Notes under the pieces: generated by a model
Seen by the model: the letters and a program-made list of their open reading frames with translations, nothing else
What the model was told of the DNA's origin: nothing
The model's database searches: none
Part shown: positions 1 to 9,944 of the stretch, piece by piece
Layout: every line of letters begins with the position of its first letter
How positions within the stretch are numbered: position 1 is the first letter of the stretch
Origin: Isoetes taiwanensis
Taxonomy: Eukaryota; Streptophyta; Lycopodiopsida; Isoetales; Isoetaceae
Assembly: GCA_021234155.1 (NCBI GenBank)
Contig: JAJEKV010000100.1
Span: 906,116-970,115, forward strand
DNA: 64,000 bases
Direction: 5' to 3'
Translations under genes and position numbers: made by a program

Positions 1-2340
1 CGCCGGGGAAAAGAAGCAAGATTTTCTTGGCTATAGATTCCTCAAACAACAATGCTCTACCTCAAACAAAGAATTGTCAACAATAATGTCTTGATGGTTT
101 ATCAATAGGATTCGATCTTGAAATCAAGAACACCGTCAATAATAGCAAATACCGCCTCGATAGACTTTTGCTTGATGCTCTTAATATTTTTCATTTCTAA
201 TATAAGGGCTATATTAACATTTAATTCAACCCCACATTATCAAAATTTGCATTCAACTAGAAAGTATCCATTTGCAAAAAATAATCAAGGCATCAATAAT
301 ATCTAGATAGTGTTAAGCTATTGATAAAGAATACTTGATGTTTCAGAAAACTTTTCCTTTCAAAGCGACCATGTTTCTTGACCACAACCGATACATGAAC
401 CATCTAGAAAAGATGGTGTGCACATTCTTATTTTACAATTGCTTGCTTCCAGAAACTCTGGCAAGAATATGCTCTTGTTTCTCATTTTTGATGAAAAAGC
501 TTTCACCCATTAATGAAGGCTTCTTAATTCATGTTCTCCAGCTATGGTCATGTAACAAAACCATGGCAAAACACGATATCCACTTTTATGATTATCTTAA
601 GTAGTGAACATGCAAGAGGAACAAACAAAACTAGAGAAACAAAGTGACGTAAAACCACACTAGAGAGAAACTCGTATCGGGGGCTAGAGCGGAGGAAACT
701 ATTGCATATACAACCCAAGAGTGAATTAAAGTAATGCTACATGAAAGCGAGAATAATGCTTTAAAATTATAGCCTGCAACATGGGCAACTTAGACCCATC
801 GTATATTTGGGAAAATGTTTCAATGAAAATACAAAGCCCCAATTTGTTTTCTTGAATATATCCGGACATGCATCTAGCCGCAATGACTCCCAAACATAGA
901 ATAGTCGGTCTTGAAAAAAATGTTAGCGAGCTAGGTCATCTTTGCCCATGGTGGGCATAACACCGCAATTTTAAGTTCCATAAACGCCGGGTTAAATAGA
1001 GTTGATAAGCACCATCCAGCTGAAATATGGCAGATGTTTCATATGACCCATCCTGCAAAAAAAGAAGCAGCAGGTTACATGTGTACAATGCATAACATCC
1101 AAGAAAGTGGAAAAGCATGTTATGGTTCCTCAGGAAATCTGGGAAACCATAATGTTATCCTGGACAATGCATTATAAGAACCTTATCTCGATTAGATGGC
1201 GAGAGAGGTAATAGCATTTTCCGCCACAATAGCTGTAAGAGTTAAGCAGAATTCTCTCCTTCCATTTGATCACGGGCGCCTTCCTTTTCAACTCCTATTG
1301 GTAACCAAGTAGACTACGGAAAGACAAATCTGAGAACTTTATAAGCAGAGATAAAGCACTTTGGCATGCACAGCATGCATTCGGAACACCATAGCTTAGC
1401 TTCATCATATGATCCATCTGAATCCAGGTTAGAAGCAGATCTCGTTTACCATTGAAGCTCAAAATCGACTTATCTGGTGGGAGACAATGGGTATCTTCAT
1501 TTCTGAGCAAAATCGAAAAGAGAAAGGAAAAGGAAAAGCGGCTCGTATTCTCGATAGCATATATATGAGACGAGAAGATCTTGTATGCATAATCGTTGAT
1601 TACATTTACAATGGAGTTACACGCTTATTTGCACGGAAGTCTGAGGATAAAGCGAGGGGAAATAATGCCCTGTTTATCCATTTCATCAGCAGGCATAAGG
1701 CCCTGCACATCTGGCATCGGACAGCAAAAGGAGAAAGCAAAATAAGCGAAGATCAAGAATAAGCAAAAGCCAAAAATCTAGAAACTGCCAAAAATTTAGA
1801 CGGAAGATTAAACGGAAGTATTCCTAGAAGGAATAACGGTTACCTTTTTGCTCTTTTGCTTGCTTTTTTGCTATCCATCTCCACGAACCACGCCGGTCCG
1901 GATTCCCAGTTAGGCACCCATGAAAAAGCATCAACAAAAAATATGGAAAATGTGCATGAAGCTGGATCTAGGCCCTTCTCCAGTATCTGCTCTTTGATGC
2001 CAAAAACGAATGCTTTGGCTATGGCTATGATAGGAACAGAACTCCACGTAGCGATTGCAGCAGGGCAAGAAATGCCAAAGGAGGGCCTATCCTCGTCTGG
2101 AGGGCCTTGAAGCACAGGCGCAATGCCTAAGGCGCTACCTCTTACTTCACGAAAACAAAGAAACCGGCATCATAACCGAAAGTCTGATTGTAAAATCATC
2201 TGTTTTGGGATTCTTCCTTCCGCCGCACAAGGTTATGCGCCTCGCCATAGAAGAATTTGGCGCCATTCTTGCCATGCAAGAGAAAAAATGGGTTGCGGGT
2301 TTTCGCTCTCTTTTCCTAGGGTGGATTTAATTATGCCTTC
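1..2340. other. unassigned DNA with exon-like pieces
   Basis: I recognise no gene here. The best coding candidate is on the minus strand at 1841-2115: an open frame of about 90 codons whose end (AAAAAG followed by GTAACC near 1840) looks like a 5' splice site. The plus strand is also open across the same bases, so the signal is weak. No family motif, signal peptide or membrane segment is convincing. The stretch could be the 5' part of a minus-strand transcript or plain intergenic DNA. Confidence 0.25.
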
Positions 2341-2953
2341 GCCACGTTGTAGCTTTTATTAATTAATATGCCACATTTATCAAGTGCGTTTAATTGCAAT
2401 GGCTTTATGCACTAATATATATTTTTTTTCTTTCAAGCAATTTACGCAAGTCACCTCACTATCACTATGCCACCTCAAAATAAATGCTTAATTGCCTCAC
2501 CCCCCATATTAATTGCGGTGAAATTTCTTTGCATTTAACCAAAAAAAAAATGGTTGTCATCGATCTTTATAACATGGCCCATCAATAAATATTTTGTCAC
2601 CTCATTATTTCCTCATTAAATAAAAGGTACCACCTTACTTTTTTTAAAGAATTTCTTTGCACTTTCCCCTACCTTTGTATTGAAGGCCCAGATTTTGCCT
2701 TCCCCCATCCAACGGTTTAGACATGGGGTAGGTGGATGCCCATGCATAACCCATACATGCCCCCATACAAAATAAAGGGCATGTGGCACGCCACCTCATC
2801 AGAAAGAAATTTTCATGTGTATGCCCATCATGCACCACATGAGATGGCGGCATCATGGCCTTCCATTTTCAATTGGACGGCTGGCATTAATCTCTATATA
2901 GATGGGTACATCCTTTCCTGGGACACATAGAATAGTTTTATATATATAATGAT

Positions 2954-3200
2954 ATGACATATCTTATACACTTGTAACATATATATGACATATGATTTAT
3001 ATTATGACATATGTCATATATTAAAGATATATAATGAGATATATGACGCTTGTAATATATATATATATATATATATGACATATCTTATACACTTGTAACA
3101 TGACATATGATCTATATTATGACATATGTCATATATTAAAGATATATAATGCTTGTAATATATATATGACATATCTCATACACTTGTGTATATATATATA
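2954..3200. repeat. AT-rich tandem repeat, unit about 121 bp
   Basis: Two nearly full units and a partial third unit start near 2954, 3075 and 3166. Each holds the phrase ATGACATATCTTATACACTTG and a palindromic ATATGACATATGTCATAT core. A (TA)n run of about 20 bases lies between units 1 and 2. The array is non-coding. Confidence 0.75.
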
Positions 3201-3210
3201 TATTCAAAAC

Positions 3211-3458
3211 TTTCTGGTGTTCTCGGGATTAGTAGAGCGGAAGTTTGCCATTTGGCGGGACTTCTTGGGTGTTGTAGATGGTGATGGTCGGTTTGTACAG
3301 CAGTAGAGTTGTAGTTTTTCTGTGAGTTTATTGTGGAGTGTTGAGGTATCGCTGTCTCTTTGGGGTAGTTCTCCTTCCTCCTCACTTGCTTTGTAACATT
3401 ACCATCTTTTAATACGTTGATGACACAGTTCTTCAAAAAAAAAAAAAAAAAAAAAAAA
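3211..3458 (+). mobile_element. possible truncated retroposon (LINE-type) 3' tail
   Basis: About 220 bp of G/T-rich sequence ends in TTTGTAACAT, then a TTTTAATACG-type stretch, and finally 24 uninterrupted A residues (3435-3458). Plant L1 LINE 3' ends often look like this. No reverse-transcriptase frame remains and I could not find a clear target duplication. A processed pseudogene is the alternative. It lies about 90 bp upstream of the TATA box of the oxidase gene. Confidence 0.35.
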
Positions 3459-3545
3459 GTAAGCATATTAAAATAACTATTGGAAAACAATAAAAATATG
3501 GACTCTTCACATGTTGGGTTGAATTTTTACCACATAGCCCAACTC

Positions 3546-3553
3546 TATATAAA
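3546..3553 (+). promoter_or_regulatory. TATA box of the oxidase-like gene
   Basis: TATATAAA lies about 60 bp before the predicted start codon at 3610. That would place the start of transcription near 3576-3585 and leave a short leader. No competing ATG occurs between that point and 3610. Confidence 0.55.
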
Positions 3554-3609
3554 CAAAGCAGATTGGATTCCATCTTGTAAGAAGTCTCTAGCTCTTAGAT
3601 TTGTAATTA

Positions 3610-6600
3610 ATGGCCCCAAAGGTCTTAGTAATAGGAGGCGGTGTTATTGGCTTAACTACAGCATGGGTCATGTTAGAGAAAGGGTTTGATGTCACCGTTG
3701 TTGCAAAAGAGTATGTAGGAGGTGAAAAACAATTGACATCTGAAATTGCAGGGGCTCTTTGGGAATGGCCACCAGTAGTTTGTGGTTAGTAACTATAGTA
3801 TATAGTGAGTTTACTTTACTGTTAATCAGTGATCAACTTTGCAACGTTGCCCACCCTTAAAATGCCCCGTGACCCTTCCAAATAAGGGAATTTTTTTATA
3901 AGATATTATTGGTTTTTAATTAATAATAATATTTTAGTTTTTATTATTCTATTATTAATGTACAGTATATACACTCTTAGTCTATATTGATGTAAATCCA
4001 AAGATATGGGTTTTTATGTATCCCAAAAAATAGAAAGCAAAACTTTGCAAATTGCAATTAACCAAAGAAAATCGTATCTTTAATTCATTAATGCATGTGG
4101 GCGGAAAAGCAACGGACGGACTAGCTGGGCGGGAACTGGGAGGGAGGATCAGGAGAGGAAGAGGAGAAATCATAGAGGAAAAGAAACGAATGCAATGGAA
4201 AGATTACAAATTACAAATTTAGAATGCTCGATTCGATGCTCACTGTCCTGATTTCGATTCATTGCTAGCAACACAGCACTGGTCTGGTACGTTTCTGTAA
4301 CAAATCCGTTTCATGTAAAGTTTCTGTAAAGTTTCTGTAAATCCATTTCTGTAACGTTTCATGTCAATCACGTTTCATGTCAATCACGCAGCCATAACCC
4401 ACAAATCCGGCAGGCATAGCTCACAAATCCGGTCTGTCCTCCAAATATTCTGTTGTAGATTTGCTGCAAGTCATCAATTTGTTTTATACAGTAGCAGCAG
4501 ATCATGCATTGCCAATCGTAAGTGCTTACAGCAGGAAATAGATAAAAACGTATTGACAACCAAAATCAAACAGGACTCATCTGGAGCAGAACGAATTTAT
4601 CTGGAGCAGAACCTTTATCTGGAGCAGAACGAATTTATCTGGAGCATAATCTTTATCTGGAGCAGAACGAATTTATCTGGAGCAGAACAAATTTATCTAT
4701 CGCTGATCTATCTGAATCTGATAGAAGAGATTAGAGCAAGCAATTCTTTGTGAAGACAGACAAGGTAAGTAAATTTTATCTTGTAATTTATTTCACATTA
4801 CAGTTTCAGAATTTATTCAGAAATTGCCTTTATCCTTTATTCAGAAATTGCCATGGCTCCCCGTTTGGGACGTCCAATGAAGGACACGAGGCAAACAACA
4901 ATCCATGCCATGTTCTCTATCTCCAATACTAGAGCTAATACTAGCACATCAGAAGGTTTTATTGATTTGAATGAGCCTGTAACTGATGAGAATGACCAAA
5001 GAGTGGAGGATATGATGGAAGCTGTGATAGGGGACGATTTAGAAGAGACCGATGATAGGTTGGACAGAGAGATAGGTGCAGGCAGCAAAAAGAAACAAAA
5101 GAAAAAGAAGAGAAAATTTCGGGAAGAATGGAAAGTAAAACATCCATGGGCTTATGGCATTATTGATCCATTTGGTATTGAAAGAGTGAAATGTGCTTGG
5201 TGTATTGAAAATAAGATGAGTAATGCATTTTCTTTGCAAGGGAGTAGCACAGTTCAAAAGCAAGCTCTTGAGATCCATGAGAGATCTAAAAGTCATAAAA
5301 AAGTTACGGAAATTATGGCAGATAAAAGGAAAAAGGTGCATGTACCTTTGAAGTTTGATGAAATGACTCAAATTGAGCATAAGAGAGTGGTAAAAGTTAT
5401 GCAATTGATGTACTATGTTGCAACAAGGGACCAGCCCTTAGAAGAATATGCTTCTTTGTGCCATCTCCTCAAGTTTTCAGATACACCTGATATGCCACTT
5501 AGCAATGAGTATTCTGCTTACACCAACACAAAAATGCCGAGTAAGGAATTCTTGCATGCTATGAAAACGGTCTATTTCCAGAAACTCATTAGCGAAGTAT
5601 GTGATAGCCCATACTTCTCTTTGTTAATAGATGAGTCTACAGATTGCACTTTGACTAGTTACATGATTGTATACGTCACATACATTATGGATAGAGGCAA
5701 TGGGCATGTTGCTACAAGGTTTCTTGGATTGATTGAGGTTTCTGATTGCGATGCATCACATTTACATGTTGCATTATGTGATTTTTTACTTGATTTGGGA
5801 CTTGAGAAAGAAAAAATGATAGGTTTGGCAACGGATGGTGCTGCAGTAATGACAGGAATACATAACGGGGTTGCCGCAAGATTTAAGGAAGAAGTTCCCT
5901 CACTAATTTCAGTGCATTGCATTGCACACAAAGAAGCTTTGGCCGTTAAAGATGCTTTAAAGGAATTTCGCATATGTGATTTGGTAGAAAAAGTTGCGCG
6001 CAAGATAAAGAAATGGGTTGGTAAATCACATATTCGACATTCTTCTGTTAAGTCTCTTGCTTTGGCATATAACTTGAAGCCATTGGAGTTGTTACGAATT
6101 CATGATGTGCGTTGGCTTTCTCGAGGGCAAGTTATATCACGCATGGTTACTTTGATGCCCGTATTGATGAACATTTGGTCTAAGGAAAATGGTGAGCTTT
6201 TTCTAGCTTTCACTAGTCTTAAAGTGCAATTTTTTATTCACTTGCTTGCGGATGTGCTCTTTCATTGTAATATCTTGAATGAGTTATTTCAAAGTCGTAT
6301 TGTTGATATCTCCCAAATTGGGACGGATATTGCTATCACCAAGAAGCAACTTACAAGCCATTTCTTGGTTGGTGAATTTGGCTCGAAGGCAAAGCATTTT
6401 TCCTCGTTTCAAGAAATGGCTAGGCATGGCTATCTTGCTTACAAAGATGTGGATGGAATGATTCATCATCAAGGCCTTCATCTTGGTCCAATTTCTTCTA
6501 AGGATGACACATTGCATTTATCTACATGGGCATCTTGCGTTGCGGAAGGTAAGTCTTTTGTAAGAAAAATCATTGATTCCCTTGACAAAAGATTTAGTGA

Positions 6601-8491
6601 TCTTGATTTATTTGATGCATCAAAGATATTCTCACCTCGTGACTATGTAGTGGATGATGATGAAGAGCATGCAGCCACATGTGAGAAATGGATTGAGGTA
6701 CTCATTGCTAAGTTCCATGGAAAGATAGATGCCAACAAATGTAGGCTTGAGTATATAGATTTTACTATAAGGTTGGGTGGCCGTTGTCCAAGAAAATCTT
6801 TACATGAGGCATGGATGCTAAGTGGTTTTGAGATGGATTTTAGTCAAACGTATCCTGAAATGAAGAAGTTGTGGCAAATGACTTTGGTAATTCCTGCATC
6901 TACAGTGGAATGTGAAAGAGGGTTTTCTAAAATGAACAACATCAAGGATGAGGATAGAAGCAGGTTGAACTTCAAAAGCTTAAGCATGTTGATGTTCATG
7001 TCACTAAATGCTCCTAAAGAGATGAAGGATGTAGATTGGTTATCCATCTACAAAGAGTGGGAGAATGAAAAAGAGAGGCGCATCAAAGAACTTTAATTAC
7101 TTGCATAGGGCTTTGTAATGCCTTAACTATGGTATTATAAGCTAGGTTTTTTTGTAAGTATAAGGTAAGATTTTATTTAAAGTATTTGCCATTTGAAGTG
7201 TTTTTTTTGCTGAAATTGTATATTGAATTATAGAAAAAAGGGTAATCTGATAGAGCTTAAAAAAAGGGTGTTTTAAAATTTACCATGCACAAATAAGGGC
7301 ATTCTGAAATGTGCCCTTAAAAAAAAATAGCAGGCCCGCCCTTATAAGTTGATCACTGCTGTTAATACATTATATAATCTTGTGTTCTCTTTATGTAGGA
7401 TCACATACCAACCAAACTTCACTTGCTAGATCAAAGGATTGGTGCCAAGTTGCATATAAAAGATTTAAGAGTATGGTAATGCTTGAAATTGGAATAAGCA
7501 TGAAGATGTCAAATTTTTTCTTCAAGGAGCGCTTAGAGAATAATGATTACCAATATAAGAAGATGAGGGAGATTGAAGCGAATGTGGAAGGGTTCAGAAG
7601 AGATGCCAAAATTATTGAGGAGCTTAACATCAACCTTGATTATGGGCTAATAGATGCTTATCAACATCTTGCTCCTATAATTGACACTCCAAAATATATG
7701 CGTTTCTTAACTTCACATCTTCGGGATAAGTGTGACCTCCTAATTCACACAATAGAAGGGGACCTCTTGGACATTGAGTATCAGTTGCTAAATGAATTTA
7801 ATGCTGACATCATTGTGAATTGTGCAGGTTTAGGTAGTATAGAACTAGCTAACGATGATACCATGGCACCTCTTAGAGGTGCATTGGTTCGAGTTATTAA
7901 TGGAAAAAATGCTCCCATTGTTAAAGAGGCAATGTCAATTTCCCTAGATGGCAGGGAGGCAGCTGCTGATATGGTCTATATCATTCCTAGAAATGATGAT
8001 ACCCTCCTACTTGGGGGGCTTGCTGAATTTGGCGAGTGGAACACTGATATAAACCTGGTAATTGTTGTCCTCTCTTTCTATAACCAACATATTTCGTATT
8101 ACTCTCTTCTAAGACAGTTTTATCCTTGTTTTTCTAGGACAATTATCCCCTCGTTAAAGATATGTTTAAAAGGTGTCAACATTTTTATCCACCTTTACAC
8201 AACGCATGTCTGGATGAGTCATGCCCGGTTGTCGTAGGCCTACGACCATATCGTCTGAACAATGTCTGTCTTGAGAGAGAAAGTAGACGCCCAAAAAGTC
8301 GTATCATCCACAATTATGGCCATGGGGGTTCTGGTAATATAAATAGCTTATCATATGAATCGATATATGCAGGTTAACATTATGCATTTTATGTAGGGTT
8401 CTCCTTCTCATTTGGTTGTGCCGAAGATGTTGCACAAATTGCGATTTCAATCATGAAAGAAACAGAAAATGAAAAACGTGCACACCTTTAA
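3610..8491 (+). CDS. D-amino-acid oxidase-like FAD flavoenzyme (4 exons)
   Basis: Exons 3610-3784, 7399-8057, 8138-8333 and 8397-8491 join in frame to 1125 nt (374 residues plus TAA), a normal length for the DAO/DASPO family. All three introns are GT..AG. The N-terminus carries a Rossmann FAD-binding motif (GGGVIG after VLVI). Exon 2 holds a VNCAGLGS segment, a RGAL segment and VYIIPRNDDTLLLGG, which contains the family's conserved active-site Tyr. Exon 3 has VGLRPYR with the substrate-carboxylate Arg, then IHNYGHGGSG. Exon 4 ends the helix after GHGG. The family oxidises D-amino acids to 2-oxo acids, ammonia and hydrogen peroxide, usually in peroxisomes. The final residues (AHL) are not a typical PTS1. 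The residue equivalent to human Tyr224 appears to be Ala, so substrate choice may differ. Intron 1 contains a complete hAT transposon; without it the intron would be 74 bp, like introns 2 (80 bp) and 3 (63 bp). Substrate preference is not inferable. Confidence 0.9.
3819..3826. repeat. hAT target-site duplication, left
   Basis: CTGTTAAT directly precedes the left terminal repeat and matches the right copy at 7359-7366 in all eight bases. Confidence 0.95.
4288..4390. repeat. GTTTCTGTAA / GTTTCATGT repeats in hAT leader
   Basis: GTTTCTGTAA-type and GTTTCATGTCAATCAC-type words recur several times in about 100 bp, the latter twice in direct tandem near 4357-4388. Short repeated words near hAT ends are often transposase binding sites. 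That role is inferred here. Confidence 0.6.
4578..4700. repeat. ATCTGGAGCAGAAC repeats in hAT leader
   Basis: Six copies of a 17-20-bp unit built on ATCTGGAGCAGAAC lie head to tail, alternating GAATTT and CTTT spacers. They fall inside the transposon, 150-270 bp before the transposase start. They could bind transposase or shape its promoter; no direct evidence separates these. Confidence 0.8.
4853..7096 (+). CDS. hAT-family transposase, intact frame
   Basis: The 747-residue protein would cut and rejoin the ends of the surrounding element in the nucleus. A Lys-rich run near residues 79-88 is a likely nuclear localisation signal. Residues 114-148 form a BED/TTF-type zinc finger (Cys114, Cys117, His142, His148). 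The RNase-H-like core shows LLIDESTD with the first catalytic Asp at 260, ATDGAAV with the second Asp at 328, and the hAT-specific CxxH pair (Cys356, His359). The C-terminal dimerisation region contains IPASTVECERGFS, where Glu688 is the likely third catalytic residue. The start sits in a strong context (GCCATGGC). The C-terminal form recalls ZNF862/C17orf113-like hATs more than classic Ac. No stops, frameshifts or missing key residues are visible. The nearest possible upstream intron would be only 39 bp, so I do not predict one. Confidence 0.92.
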   Translation: MAPRLGRPMKDTRQTTIHAMFSISNTRANTSTSEGFIDLNEPVTDENDQRVEDMMEAVIGDDLEETDDRLDREIGAGSKKKQKKKKRKFREEWKVKHPWAYGIIDPFGIERVKCAWCIENKMSNAFSLQGSSTVQKQALEIHERSKSHKKVTEIMADKRKKVHVPLKFDEMTQIEHKRVVKVMQLMYYVATRDQPLEEYASLCHLLKFSDTPDMPLSNEYSAYTNTKMPSKEFLHAMKTVYFQKLISEVCDSPYFSLLIDESTDCTLTSYMIVYVTYIMDRGNGHVATRFLGLIEVSDCDASHLHVALCDFLLDLGLEKEKMIGLATDGAAVMTGIHNGVAARFKEEVPSLISVHCIAHKEALAVKDALKEFRICDLVEKVARKIKKWVGKSHIRHSSVKSLALAYNLKPLELLRIHDVRWLSRGQVISRMVTLMPVLMNIWSKENGELFLAFTSLKVQFFIHLLADVLFHCNILNELFQSRIVDISQIGTDIAITKKQLTSHFLVGEFGSKAKHFSSFQEMARHGYLAYKDVDGMIHHQGLHLGPISSKDDTLHLSTWASCVAEGKSFVRKIIDSLDKRFSDLDLFDASKIFSPRDYVVDDDEEHAATCEKWIEVLIAKFHGKIDANKCRLEYIDFTIRLGGRCPRKSLHEAWMLSGFEMDFSQTYPEMKKLWQMTLVIPASTVECERGFSKMNNIKDEDRSRLNFKSLSMLMFMSLNAPKEMKDVDWLSIYKEWENEKERRIKEL
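7359..7366. repeat. hAT target-site duplication, right
   Basis: CTGTTAAT directly follows the right terminal repeat and is identical to 3819-3826. Confidence 0.95.
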
Positions 8492-8499
8492 TTGTGTAA

Positions 8500-8700
8500 G
8501 TCCATCACTTCTATCTACAAGGGTTTTTCCTCCCACATGGGGGGTTTTTTCATCCCAGTGGTAGAGACACATTGTACAGGGTTTCTGTTCAATTCTTTTG
8601 TGTTTGGAAACTTTCGCTATATTGTATCACCGTCTCATAGGCCAGTTGGCCTCCGTGGACGTTAAAATATACTTCCTTCCGTCCTTTCTTCTATCTGTCT
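8500..8700 (+). repeat. retroposon-like repeat with CTTCC tail
   Basis: This stretch follows the oxidase stop codon. It shares an ordered set of words with 32600-32745 and 33500-33652: a G-run followed by TTTTT, a TTTGTGTTTGG-type word, then GGCCTCCGTGGACG before a TTCC-rich tail. The shared 3' part and simple tail suggest a SINE-like family. It may also serve as 3' UTR of the gene. Confidence 0.4.
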
Positions 8701-8879
8701 AAAAAATGGACTTCATAATTTACATAATGACACCTTTGATTGTGCAAGACCCACCACTTTTATATTTCTATGTGATGGGATGAGTTCATAGTCTACACAA
8801 TGAGATGGGTTCTTCCATGTGGAGATTCAGGTATAATGTATTCTATGAGATGTCTAATATATTAAGTATGAAGATAGAA

Positions 8880-9780
8880 TTGGTAAACCATCAAGCCCCA
8901 TATATATTTATATATATTACAAGTCTTTGTACTATCAATGGGTCTATGAACTATGGTCCATAAACATTTGGGAACAAATCCAAGCTTAAATAGATCAAGG
9001 TCTAAGAATGTCAAGAATTAGGTTAGAAGAAGTCAAATAAAATTCAATTGAGTTGCACTATGACCTCATAACATGCACACCACTGTCAATGCTATCTCTA
9101 TGCTATCTTTGATAGTTATTTACAGATGTAGCAGACATAGTTATTCACTGACAGGTTGGTTAGCAATGGGGCACAACCACATACCAGATTACCCCTTAAG
9201 TTCAAGCAACAAAGATTTCAAAAAGAATTTTAGGCTTCTTTATCTCTAGTCTCCGCTTTGATATTCTCACCCTAAAAATAACAATATAATGGTACAAAGC
9301 TAAAGGACTAACATAGCCAAAAAAGAACATATTATAGGGCCTTCTTGTTCATAAAAATCACTGGATACCCAATCTTGGACTCTATGGTCAAAGGCATAGC
9401 TCAATCATGGTCCAAAGGCGTCTTCTCTAATCACATTATAAGACTTGTTTAGCTCAGCATATGTAAAAAAGCTTAGCAGAACCTGTGTATACACAAAGTT
9501 GGATGCAAATAATGACGTTGAACTGGTAACACTAGCTCACTATTGTTTTCGGTAAAGAGTCGAGTTAAATTTGAATTTAAAGTAAAAGGGTGCCTGAAGA
9601 TTTTAGCATGGAATGTGTTTGATTTTGTCATTACATTAATTACTTGCTAGAATTCAAGAAGTCAATTTTCGCATTGGAGAAGTCATGCTCACCCTAGTGG
9701 GCAAGGCTAATTATGAAAATTCCAACAACTATTCATTTTCATGTGAGGATGTTTCAGAAACGATTGCAATGCAATAATGT
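8880..9780. other. no gene seen; fragment of (TA)n repeat family at left
   Basis: Around 8900-8990 the words ACAAGTCTTTGTACTATCAA and GGGTCTATGAACTATGG match the right flank of the (TA)n repeat family at 24534-24600 and 61335-61390. The remainder is AT-rich and shows no credible coding or RNA signal. Confidence 0.4.
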
Positions 9781-9783
9781 ACT

Positions 9784-9942
9784 AGGGAAAGTTCTAGTCG
9801 AGGAAATTCCTCGAGGGAATTTCTCGAGGCGGAGCCGCGAGACGAGGCGGCGCCCAAGCGGCGAAGCCGCAGCGCCGCCAAGTCTGGCGGCCCGCCGAGA
9901 GAATATTCCCGAGGGAATATTCTGAGACATAGAACTTTCCCT
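9784..9942. mobile_element. 159-bp GC-rich foldback element (MITE-like)
   Basis: AGGGAAAGTTCTA at 9784-9796 is matched by its exact reverse complement at 9930-9942. The interior also folds back over most of its length, with GGAATTT/CTCGAGG and GGCGGCGC arms pairing imperfectly. The middle is far richer in G+C than its surroundings. CTA on the left and TTA on the right of the GGGAAAG core would fit an imperfect PIF/Harbinger-type TWA duplication, but this is weak. No coding capacity. A structured regulatory hairpin is the alternative. Confidence 0.65.
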
Positions 9943-9944
9943 TA

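Larger units (their letters stand above)
3827..7358 (+). mobile_element. complete autonomous-looking hAT transposon
   Basis: The 3532-bp element is bounded by a perfect 13-bp inverted repeat, CAGTGATCAACTT, at 3827-3839 and in inverted form at 7346-7358. It is flanked by an identical 8-bp target duplication, CTGTTAAT, at 3819-3826 and 7359-7366; 8-bp duplications are diagnostic of the hAT superfamily. It carries one uninterrupted transposase frame in the same direction as the host gene, preceded by about 1 kb of leader with two arrays of short repeats. It lies wholly inside intron 1 of the oxidase-like gene. Intact ends, perfect duplication and an open frame suggest a young insertion. Whether it is active cannot be told from the sequence. 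Confidence 0.95.

Noticed and set aside
335-604. 89-codon plus-strand frame near the left edge
   Set aside because: No motif, no splice context and ordinary base composition; could be chance.
4765-4803. Possible 5' UTR intron (GTAAGT to TTACAG) before the hAT transposase
   Set aside because: At 39 bp it would be shorter than plant introns normally allow.
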